Source of the DNA: Adiantum capillus-veneris
Lineage: Eukaryota; Streptophyta; Polypodiopsida; Polypodiales; Pteridaceae
NCBI GenBank assembly: GCA_014529385.2
Contig: CM043958.1
Coordinates: 145,507,234-145,571,233, forward strand
DNA: 64,000 nucleotides
Reading direction: 5' to 3'
Shown one piece after another: positions 47,901-59,900 of the stretch. The notes under the pieces were generated by a model that saw only the letters and a list, made by a program, of their open reading frames with translations, made no database searches and had not been told where the DNA came from. Both the position numbers and the translations under genes were made by a program. Each line of letters starts with the position of its first letter. The stretch's first letter is position 1.

Positions 47901-50900
47901 CCAAAGGATTGAGAAAGTACTGCACGGAGACCAAAGTCACTACTTTGACGCAACTCATCGAGGTAGCAAACACTGGCAATGGTTTGCTCAAGGGAGAAGA
48001 TTGTGAATTTAATACTAGAGTCAAGGAAGGATCAGCCAAGAAAAATTCAGCGAAGTACGTTCCCAATGAGGTTCCTAAAGGGACTCAGGAGCCAGCCAAC
48101 GCACGGAAAGGCAAAGCTACGGCTGAATCAGAAAAGGGACCAGAAATGGAAAAAACGTTTTCCTCGCAAGTCGGAAGAGCAAAAGAAGGTCCTGAGGTCA
48201 GAGAACAAATGCTTTATCTGTGAGCAGCCTGGCCACATTGCTTACTATTGTCCTCAAAAGAAAAGGCCAGCTGATTCTGAAGACAAGGAGGACAGGAAAG
48301 GAAAGAGGCCCATGGCTGGTCTAGTGCCAGATATGGTGGGCGACATGCCAAATTCAGATGCAAGTGAGCTTTGGAGAGCATGGGGAAAGGTCAGGGATCA
48401 AACAGTCCTTATCTTCTTTGATTCAGGTGCCAAAGCCAACTTCATTTTCCCAAAATTGGCTTCAAAGTTGGGAATCAGACCTGAAGAGATGGGGTATAGA
48501 GCAGAGGCAGGTTTGGCATGTCCTGACCATACAGAGGCTGTGACACCCATCATCGGAAAGTTGCGCCTACATATCCAGTCCTATGTAGATGCTGAAGAAT
48601 TTTACATCATGTCACTGGACGGATGTGATGTGTTGCTAGGTATTCCTTGGTTGTTTCGTGTACAGGGAATCATGGATGCCTACAACAAAAAGATCACTGT
48701 ACAGAGCAGGGGAAAGACTCACATTCTGGATGTAAAGCTAAAAGGGGAGTCTATTCCCACTGTATCAGCTTCTGCTATTACTTTTGTAATGAAAAAGCAT
48801 CTTTCTGCGTACTTGGTTTTTGCACGTGAAGTGTCAGATTGTGATGAATCAAATTTATCTGTGTTAGATAAAGAAAGGTCAATGTTTTTACGACAGTATA
48901 GTGACTGTTTTTCCGATTCATTACCATCTCAATTACCGCCAGAGAGAGGACCATGCGATAGATTTGGTGCTAGGAAGTAGCCCACCAAATAAGCCTGCGT
49001 ACAGGGTTAGTGCGTCTCAGCAGAAAGAGATAATGAGCCAAGTACAGGAGCTGTTAGAAAAGGGGCTGATTCAGCCCAGTTCATCTCCATTCTGTTCTCC
49101 AGTGTTGTTGGTGCAGAAAAAGGATGGCTCATGGCGTATGTGCATCGACTATCGTGCACTGAACAAGAATACCATCAAGAATAGGTTCCCTATACCTAGA
49201 ATTGATGATATTCTGGACAAATTAGAAGAAGCAGCTATGTTTAGCAGGATAGATCTAAAGAGTGGGTACCATCAGATCCGCATTAGATCAGAGGATGTGC
49301 ACAAGACTGCTTTTAGAACAACGTTTGGCCTTTACGAATTTTTAGTGATGCCCTTTGGTCTCACAAATGCTCCTGCTACGTTTAATAGGACGATGGACAG
49401 AATTTTCCGTCCACACCAGCAGTTTGTTGGTATATTCTTTGATGACATGATAGTCTACTTTAAGAATGAAGAGGAGCATAGGCATCACTTGGCCATTGTG
49501 TTCAAAGAGCTACGCAGCCATAGGTTGCTCATCAATGCAAAGAAAAGTGAATTTTTTCTGGAAGAGATTCACTTTCTGGGACACATTGTCTCAAAGGATG
49601 GTGTCAGAATGGATCCTGCTAAAGTTTGCGATCAAGTCATGGCCAGATTTAAAGACGGTGCACGATGTCCGAAGCTTCTTGGGACTATGCTCCTATTACA
49701 AAAGGTTTATCCGAAATTTCGCTGAGATTGCTTCACCTTTACATGCTCTTCAAAAGAAGGCAGTCACCTTTAGATGGACACAGAAAGAGATTTCAGCTTT
49801 TAGTCTCTTAAAGGAAAAGATGACTTCAGATCCAGTCATTGTGTTGCCAGATCTTAGGAAGTCATTTGTGGTCTAGTGTGACGCTTGTGGTAGTAGCATT
49901 GGTGCAGTGCTAATGCAAGATGGCAGGGTAGTAGCCTATGAGAGTAGAATCTTGCAAGGGCCAGAAAAGACTATGCAAGTCTATGAAAAAGAACTGCAGA
50001 CCGTGATTCATGCGCTCTTAAGCTGGAAACACTACCTGCTAGGTGCAGATTTCGTTGTCCAAACGGATCATCAGACCTTGCGATACTTCTTGACGCAGGC
50101 AAAGTTATTTGAGAAGCATATGCGATGGGCACACATCCTCTCCATGTTCCATTTTCAAATTGTGCATGTGGAAGGCAAGAAGAACATTGTGGCTGATGCC
50201 TTGTCAAGGAAGCCACAAATTTCAGCTATGTCAATTCCTTATCATCATGAACTTGATGATATGAGGGAACAGTATGCAAATGATGAAGATTTTGCAAGGG
50301 TCTTCGAGCAACTAATGGATTGACAACATCATGAACACTATCTTCTCAAAGATGGCTTCATGATGATGCATGGTAGATTGTGTGTCACAAAGCCATTGCG
50401 ACGCAAAGTTATGGAAGAGAGTCATGTCCCACCGTATGCAGGGCATCGTGGTATCGATGCTACAGTTAAAGCGGTTGAGACATTCTTCTACTGGCCTACA
50501 TTGAGAAGAGATGTGGATGCCTTTGTGCGAGAATGCCTAATATGCCAGAAGGTCAAGTTTGACAGGCAAAAGGCACCAGGGTTATTGCAACCACTACCTA
50601 TTCTAGATAAACCATGGGAAAGTATTGCTATGGATTTTATCTTTGATCTTCCGAGAACGCAGACAGGAAACTATGGTATTTGGACCATCATTTGCAGATT
50701 CAGCAAGGAGACTCATTTTATTCATGTCAGGAAGAAGATAAAGCCAGATCAGATGGCAAGCTTGTTTATGAGCAATATTTTCAAGTATCATGGCATGCCA
50801 CAGTCGATTGTTAGCGACCGTGATCCACGCATGACAAGTTTGTTTTGGAGAGGTTTGTTTGAGAATATGTGCACAACGCTCAAATTCTGTTTGTCATTTC

Positions 50901-53900
50901 ATCCTCAAACAGATGGGCAGTCAGAAGAGGAAAATTCTACTGTCCTAGATCTGCTGAAGTGCTACGTGTCAGAGCATAAAGGAAAGTGGTTGCAGTATTT
51001 GCCATTGGTGGAGTATGCATACAATAATACAGTGCATTCATCAACCGGCAAGGCACCTTTTGAGATAGTTAAAGGTGGCAAGAAAGTTCCTCCCATACTG
51101 CATACAAAGGACAAGATATTTGAAGCAGACAAGTATGTTCAGGACATGGATGAAATGTAAAAGAAGGTCAAAGTGGCCTTAGAAAAGAGTCAGGCAAAGC
51201 AAAAGAAAGTAGCTTCATCACCGTCGTGAAGTGGTGTTTTCACTTGGTGACTGAGTGCTTCTACGCTTTGAAAAGGCAAGGTTAAAGAAGATGAAGGGCA
51301 AGGAAAGACTGTTTCCAAAGCTTAGCATGTGTTACTATGGGCCTTTTCAAGTATGCGACATAATCAATGATGTTGCATATAGGCTGAAATTGCCTGAGAG
51401 TTGGAAGATTCACAATGCGTATCATGTGAGTCTTCTCAGACCCTATGTGGGTGATGTGCCAGAGGATATGCCAGCTGAAGATCAGCCGGAAGTCGAGGAA
51501 CTTGACGAGATCTTTGTCCCGAAACAGATTTTGGCACATAAAGAAAGAAAAGTGAAAGGCAAGGTTGCTAGGCGTTACTTGGTGAAGTTCAGAAACTATC
51601 CACCAATGGATGCTAAGTGGATGGAAGAAGGTGAACTTGCAGAGTCACCAACTGTGTTATCACTTTACCTTGAAGCCTTCGATTTGCAACCTACCTTGAG
51701 CCCTTGAGTTTCAAAGCTACATGGATTGTCAGTGTGACAATGGCTTCTGAAAGAACTGATGTACATGGTATTTAAAGTGAGCTCAAATCAAGTACATGTT
51801 ACATGAATGTTAGAGCTGTACAGATTGTCAGTTTGGCAATTGCTCTTATGGAAAGTCCAAAAGTTTGCTTAGTGCTATAGAAATGAGTATTTCTTGTCAG
51901 TTTGTCAAGGATACAGTAATTGGTTCTATTAAAGGGTACATGTGTAATTGCATTTTTAAACTGTCGGTTTGGGTATGCTCGAAAGTGTTACTGGATCCAA
52001 CGTGTACTAAAAGACAGTGGCAAAATGCGTAGCTACCATTTTGTCATTGGAAAGTTAATGACTCAAAGCAATGGCAAAGTGCGAAGCTACCACTATGTCA
52101 TTGGGACAGGGTTCATGTTGCTAAATTGGCTTTATCTTACAGAAAAATAATTCTAAATGAATTATTGTATTTATAAGTGAGAGGGTTTTCTCGCTTGGAA
52201 CACCAAGGGAAAATAATTCTAAATGAATTATTGGAAATTTAAGTGAGAGGGCTTTTCTCACTGGAGACATCCGAGTACAGAGTATTTCTAGTGCGTCATT
52301 CAAAGTAATGACGGGAGCACTGAGAACGGGAATATCTGTAAGGCCACCAAGAACGGGTACTTCTGATGCGTCACATTGGATGGGTGACAGGGAGCATCGG
52401 AAAGAAGTATCCAACCATCCGGGAACGGACATCTCTGATGCGTCATAGGATGGGTGACATAGAGCATCGTGAAGGAGATTGTACCGTAAGTTTGGTAGGA
52501 AAGGACTAGGTGATGGGTATTCCTGATGCGTCACAAGGTGGGTGACGGGTGCATCGGAAAGGGAATATCCATAGTCGGGAGGAAATTCCGAACTGTGTTA
52601 GAATTGTGCACAAGGAAAAAGCAAGCACTTGAATGAAGATGGGTTCAAAGGAAACTTTGAGGAAAAACTGATGCTTTCTGAGAAAGGGGGATTGCTTTTC
52701 GGAAAAGCAGATGCTTTCCCACGAGAAAGTCTATGTTTGCATTGCAACTGTGCATGTGACTGCATCCAGGGACGCCTGGGAAGTGCTGTGAAAGCATTGT
52801 TTTTAACTTATAAGGTTTTATTGAGTTTTTGGGCAGGTTCAGAGTATTTTGAAAATACGTCGGCCGCCCATTTAATAAGTGGGCAGCCATCTGATAAATA
52901 AGGCAACAGATCAGCCAGCGTTTTCTCTCTCTCTCTTTTTCTGGCAGAACGGAAAAAAAAAATGAAAAAGAAAATTTGAAAAAAAAAAAAAAAAACGGCC
53001 GCGATCTCTACGCGAGCAGCTATTCGTGCCTATGGCTAGGAGCTATAAAAGCATCACATGCCCTCACTCACAGGGGAGGACCAATCTTTGCAAGGAGGAG
53101 ATGCTGCAGCAGATTTCAGCCGTAAAGAAGACGTTGCAGGTGATGCCCATGGCTGCCCCAAGTGTACCAGATGTCGCCAAGACCCAGTGCGCGAGTTTCC
53201 TCGCGAAGAAGTGCCTACGAAGCGTGTTTCCATCGCGACAAGCTCTGTTTTCAGCCGCTGATTTACGAGAAGGAACCCGAGAACACACCTCTTTTGTGTG
53301 TAGGATTGGAAGAGAGGATTTTCTATGGAGAGATCTCTTCTGAGGAATTGCTTTTCGAGAATCGAGTTGCGTTTCGAGCGTCGAGACTTTGAAGGTAACG
53401 ATTTTCATGTTCTGATCTTTGAGTATTTGATTGCAGGTGTACTTCCTCTTCGTGAGGGAGTAGGAGCAGAGGAAGGCACGAGCCTCTGTAGGAGAAAAGC
53501 GCTCTGAGGAACTAGAGCCTGATCAGTCCAAGGGTTTCGTACCCGAGTTTGGGAAGTAGATCCACGGATCGGAGGGAGGTAGTCTCTCAAGTTGTGATCC
53601 GGAAGTTGGGATTTCCAAGTAAGGACTTCGTGTCCGGGAAAGGAGAGTTGTTCTGCGGGAAGAGGACTCTTGAAAGAGAGTTGGAAAAGAGTTGCAGGGA
53701 TGCCATGCCTTGAGTCTAGAAGGTGAGATCCAGAGGCGAGAACCTTGATTCTCGAGGAATTGGAATAAGGAACGGAAGTTTCTTGGAATAGGGTTTTGCC
53801 CTAGGAATCGGAAGCTGAGGCTTCCGGGAACCATCAAGTCTTATTCTAGAACGAACGTGGTAATACGTTCGGTTCAAGTGCTTGTATAGACTTCTCCTTG

Positions 53901-56900
53901 GTAATAAAGATACTATTAGGGGGGGGGGGGGGGGAGAGCCCATCTTCTAGTCCCCAGTACTGTGTCGATCTTCACTCTCTATCTCTCTCTCTCTCTCTCT
54001 ATTTATTTCTCTCTATATCCTCTGGCTTCAGTAATAAGTGATAAATCCTATTTATCTGAATGTATTTTATATTGTTATGCGCTCCCGTTTGTGACAGTGG
54101 TATCAGAGCATGGTCTCCTCTCTTTCTCTGTAAAGGAGGACGACTCTTGGAAGATACGGGAAGAAGCCATGACAAGCCAAGAGAGAAGTAAGGAGGTGGA
54201 ACCCTAAGTCCTGCAAGGAAAAGCTCGCAGAGTTGGAATTTTTTTTTTCTTTTTTTCTCTCTGCAAGAAGTCGACACAAGGCTTGGGATTCTCTGAGAAG
54301 GCGACAAGAGCATGATGCTCAAGAACCTAGAGAATCCAAGGAGCGGAATGCTCGAGATTCTTCCGAATCCAGAAAATATCCATGGACGTCAATCTAGAAC
54401 TATAGCCATGAAATCCCGTCATTTCGGGAAGGATATGAAGAAGGTCTCTAGACCTAGGAACACTTGTAGTCAAGTTTGATACTTTTGACGGAAGGGAAGA
54501 TGCCCCGAAAGCTACTGCATTGATTCGACAAGTTTGAAGTTGCCTTTGCAAACGGCAATTTCTGAAAAAGCGTCGAAGATGAGACATGTGATTAAACACC
54601 TCAAGGGGATTGCAAGTACTTGGTGGTACACCAAAGCTCTGCAAGGAACTTACAACAAGACTTGGATTCAATTCAAGGCTGAATTTTTTGACAATTTTTT
54701 TTCCTCTATGCTTTGAAGAAGGCATCCAAGAAGATTGGGATCGGTTTGCCCAATAGGAACACGAGTGAGTCAAAGCAAGTAGTGGTTCACTCTTGCCAAG
54801 GTAGCTCCATTCTTGATCCTCTCTGAGGAAGGAAAGATGAACAAATGTAACGAAGGACTTTTGCCCGAATTCGTAAACCCATCTGCAAGATACTTTGCAG
54901 GAGATGGTGGAGTCAACAATACAAAGCTGAAAGTGTACACCTTAGTGTACATAGAATCCAATCCCCGTGGTGGGACGGGAAACATTGAACACAGAAAGTT
55001 TGGAGTAAGGGAATTAAATCTAACTCCTGAGTTTTTGAATAGAAGACCCTTAAACTTTAAGTGAGAGGGCAGGTTTTTAATCAAAGTTACATCTTTGAGG
55101 AAATCATAAAGTGCATTATGCTTGCTTGCTCTTTTGCACGAGGTATGGTTGTGTCTAACCGGGACAATCACTCTCGAGTGTTTATGAGAGTAAGGTTGAG
55201 TTAGAACATTGTTTATACGATGAACTGCTTTGCTTAACCATCCAGAAGGTCCATGATTGATCTGGTATCCGGTAGTTCTCCAACAAATTACCTGCTATTG
55301 CGGGTAGGAAATTATGAAGGAACCATTCTGAGTTTTCAAGCAAAGAAAAGCTTTCATGAAGCTTGAGTACTCTTTAAGCCCGCACCCCCTACCCGGTAAG
55401 GGAAGATATGGTAGTGCTTTTTGCACAAGTGAATGAACACTCTCTTTACGAGGGAAGGAACAAGTGACGACTACAGCTTGTGCTTGAGGAATCCAAGGAT
55501 TAAAATCCTAGATTATTTGATGAGCGGGTTTTGCTCTAAGATCGAGCCAAGTGATCGTCAAGTTGAGCGTCTTCGCTCTAAGGATCTTGCGAAGGGAAGG
55601 TAATTTCCCAGGTTCACCAAAACTCTAACACAGCTTAAGAATTATGTACACCTTTGGGTACATGGATAACACACAAAGATACAGACCTATGCCAAGGTGG
55701 GTCATCTATCAATTGAATTTTTTTTCTGCTAAACGGAATGAGATGAACCAACTTTCTTTTCAGGAACTCGACGGGAGTTTGGTATACTCTCTTGAGCGCC
55801 TTTTTATGCGCAAGGATGTTCTGACACGAGAATCTCTATTTGAGATGTGTTCGGTAGAAGGATTCTCTACGGAGAAGTGCTTTTACCATTATAGTAGCAA
55901 CTTTTGGTTGCGGTATATGTTTCTCCATGAGAAGGTCAAGTAGCATTTACACGCTGCTGGAATAAATTCGAACTATTATGTTCGTAAGAATATAGTTCGC
56001 CAACCGTTTCAAAATGGTAACAATTACATATTGGAGAACATCCTTGAGATTCAAAGAGGGTTCGCTCTATTGTGAACTGGGTTTGAACGACGTTCAGAAA
56101 ATGCTATGGCTAGAATCCTATCTGCCTGACATTTTGCAAGTTGTCATTGATGCTTGCAAGGTGAATCATTTTTTATGATTTTGCAAGAAAGAGACGCTTA
56201 TGGGCGTCGGGAAAACACTGCTAGTGGTAATAACTCACAGGAGAATAAGATTGGAAGGAAGTGCCGCCGTGCACAAGGAATTTTCGGATTGGAACCGTCC
56301 GCCTACGTTGAGCGACGGCCCGGAACAAGAACCTTCTTTAAGGTGATCACAGACTTTGTTTGTGAAGGAAGATATCGAGATTAATACTCATGATTTGGGC
56401 ATTCCCAATGTGGGAGGACACAAGATGTTTAATACCCTCTCGACTAACAGCGCAAGATTATGCGCAAGGATAGATACCTACATTGATTTCTAGGAGGATT
56501 ATTCTTCTCGGGATTGAGAAGATGGAATTGAGTTAACAGATTCTCGGATGAGGAAACTTCCGATGTGTTGGAAAGACGCGAATGACGAGTTCTTACATGG
56601 CTCGTAAGTTTGATAATTGGTGAAGGATATCCTCGAGGTACTAGAGGAAGGACATGAACCGGTAAGGTAAGTATTGAATTTTTGAATTTTTGTTTAATTT
56701 AATTTTAAAGTTCTCTTTTGAGAAAGAACTAGCTCAACTCACCATTGAGCAAGATTTGGAATCTTTCCGGTTTCTCCCCGGCAGTTCAGTTGGACCTCTA
56801 CAGTTGAGGACAACTGTTTATAAGTGAGAGGGATGTTGCTAAATTGGCTTTATCTTATAGAAAAATAATTCTAAATGGATTATTGGATTTATAAGTGAGA

Positions 56901-59900
56901 GGGTTTTCTCGCTTGGAACACCAAGGAAAAATAATTCTAAATGAATTATTGGAATTTTAAGTGAGAGGGCTTTTCTCACTGGAGACATCCGAGTACAGAG
57001 TATTTCTAGTGCGTCATTCAAAGTAATGACGGGAGCACTGAGAACGGGAATATCTGTAAGGCCACCAGGAACGAGTACTTTTGATGCGTCACATTGGATG
57101 GGTGACAGGGAGCATCGGAAAGAAGTATCCACCCATCCGGGAACGGACATCTCTGATGCGTCATAGGATGGGTGACATAGAGCATCGTGAAGGAGATTGT
57201 ACCGTAAGTTTGGTAGGAAAGGACTAGGTGATGGGTATTCTTGATGCGTCACAAGGTGGGTGACGGGTGCATCGGAAATGGAATATCCATAGTCGGGAGG
57301 AAATTCCGAACTGTGTTAGAATTGTGCACAAGGAAAAAGTAAGCACTTGAATGAAGATGGGTTCAAAGGAAACTTTGAGGAAAAACAGATGCTTTCTGAG
57401 AAAGCGGGATTGCTTTTCGGAAAAGCAGATGCTTTCCCACGAGGAAGTCTATGTTTGCATTGCAACTGTGCATGTGACTGCATCCAGGGACGCCTGGGAA
57501 GTGCTGTGAAAGCATTGTTTTTAACTTATAAGGTTTTATTGAGTTTTTGGACAGGTTCAAACTATTTTTAAAATACGCCGGCCGCCCATTTAATAAGTGG
57601 GGAGTCATCTGATAAATAAGGCAACAGATCAGCCAGCCTTTTCTCTCTCTCTTTTTCTGGCAGAACGGAAATTTTTTTTTTGAAAAAAAAAAGAAAAACG
57701 GCCGCGATCTCTACGCGAGCAGCTATTCGTGCCCGTGGCTAGGAGCTATAAAAGCATCACATGCCCTCACTCAGAGTGTCGCCAAGACCCAGTGCACGAG
57801 TTCCCTCGCGAGGAAGTGCCTACGAAGCGTGTTTCCATCGCGACAAGTTCTGTTTTCAGCCCATAAACGTCGTGGACGGGGCTGATTTACGAGAAGGAAC
57901 CCGAGAACACACCTCTTTTGTGTGTAGGATTGGAAGAGAGGATTTTCTATGGAGAGATCTCTTCCGAGGAATTGCTTTTCGAGAATCGAGTTGCGTTTCG
58001 AGCGTCGAGACTTTGAAGGTAACGATTTTCATGTTCTGATCTTTGAGTATTTGATTGCAGGTGTACTTCCTCTTCGTGAGGGAGTAGGAGCAGAGGAAGG
58101 CATCAGTCCAAGGGTTTCGTACCCGAGTTTGGGAAGTAGATCCACGGATCCGAGGAGGTAGTCTCTCAAGTTGTGATCCGGAAGTTGGGATTCCCAAGTA
58201 AGGACTTCGTGTCCGGGAAAGCAGTTGTTCTGCGAGAAGAGGACTCTGGAAAGAGAGTTGGAAAAGAGTTGCAGGGATGCCATGCCCTGAGTCTGGAAGG
58301 TGAGATCCAGAGGCGAGAACCTTGATTCTCGAGGAATTGGAATAAGGAACGGAAGTTTCTTGGAATAGGGTTTTGCCCCAGGAATCGGAAGCTGAGGCTT
58401 CCGAGAACCATCAAGTCTTATTCTAGAACGAACGTGGTAATATGTTCGGTTCAAGTGCTTGTATAGACTTCTCCTCAGTAATAAAGATACTATTAGGGGG
58501 GAGGGCCAGCCCATCTTCTGGTCCCCAGTACTGTGTCGATCTTCACTCTCTATCTCTCTCTCTATTTATTTCTCTCTATATCCTCTGGCTTCATTAATTA
58601 GTGGTAAATCCTATTTATCCGAATGTATTTTAAATTGTTATGCGCTCCCGTTTGTGACAATTCACACGTAGGCAATACATGTGTCGACGAGGTGTTGAAT
58701 ACACCAGGGTTGACAATGAGCATGTATGTGTGGTGCATGTGTCGACAGGTGTTCAATACACCAGTGTTGACTGTGAGCATGTACGACATAGATGCAAACG
58801 AGGACGTTTGAGATTTCAAGAGGGGGGTATGTCACTAGCGTGTGACTACTATCTATCCTTTTTGTTGATTTCTTTCTTATTATTTATTCATTTTCAACTT
58901 TTGGAAACACCCATCGGGAAATCTAACTGCCCTGCATTGCATAGCTAGTGTGGAACTGTTCAGAGGGAGTCCAAGCCCGAGGGCAAGGAAGCACTAAGGT
59001 TGGACAATGACTATGGTTAGCCAAAGTGGGGTCATTGACTAGCCAAAGTGGAATCCTTCGCTACAGAAGCTACATTTCAGTTCTGGGTGTGGCTGCAGTG
59101 TACAAAGAGGGTCAGATGACCTAGAAAGATACAATGGCAGCATCTCCCAAAATTTAGGGAACTGCTATTTTGGGACCTGAAAATGTGTTCGCGTCATTAC
59201 CTCCGGAATGACAAGGGGAACATTTTATTACTCTGCCGTGAAGTCAACTGAGCAACCGGTTAGGATATTTTTAAGCGGCGAACCCGAAACGGGAAAATGC
59301 TTGTAAATGCGCCAAGTGGCACATTTCTGTGCACTTGCCTCTTCAAGAAGAAAGGGCGCTGAATTTTAAGCTGGGAGAGGCCTTCACTTGCATTCTGTCT
59401 CACAGGTTGAGAGCTATGGAGTGCTTCCTTTCCCTCTTATGTACAGTGCGGTGCCAGGACTGATGCCCTGCACGCTACGCACTGTCCTCTCTCCCCTATG
59501 GCAGTATGTTATGCCCCTCTAGTGGGCTTTTCATTTGACCAATGTACAGTTGTGTGGGTTCATGCGCAATTGCCGAGGCAAGAGCCTCTTGCACAGGTAC
59601 TGGATTAGCTAGCAGCTAATCCCCCGCAGGTACTGGTGATTTGGAGAGGTTTCACGTGCGAATCTCGTCGGATTCAAAGGGCAAGTAGCCCTACAGGTGC
59701 GGGAGCTCGAGGACTTGCTACGGATGCGACTGGCACGCAAAACGGAGCCCGAAACAGTGAATTACAGCCTGCTGTGTATTTTTGCAGGTTTATGGTTTTG
59801 GCCCTAAACGGACCCTAATACCCCCGGGAGGGTCGGGGACGCGAGGGGACCGCTGTACAGGTGATCTGGCGCATTTTCGGGGCAGAAACCAGAGAATTCA

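Larger units (their letters stand above)
52116..58659 (+). mobile_element. Non-coding large-LTR retrotransposon (LARD-like), nested
   Basis: Two LTRs (52,116-54,096 and 56,834-58,659) share TGTTGCTAAATTGG...CCCGTTTGTGACA ends. The primer site TGGTATCAGAGC is at 54,098, and the polypurine tract AAGTGAGAGGGA ends at 56,833. Flanks are GTTCA (52,111-52,115) and ATTCA (58,660-58,664), identical at 4 of 5 bases. The internal 2.7 kb has only a gag-like scrap and no pol, so it would need enzymes from another element. Confidence 0.92.

Noticed and set aside
52290-52555. A CRISPR array, because of regularly spaced short repeats
   Set aside because: Only four imperfect units with unequal spacing in a plant LTR; the spacers are not unique inserts and the set is duplicated in the other LTR.
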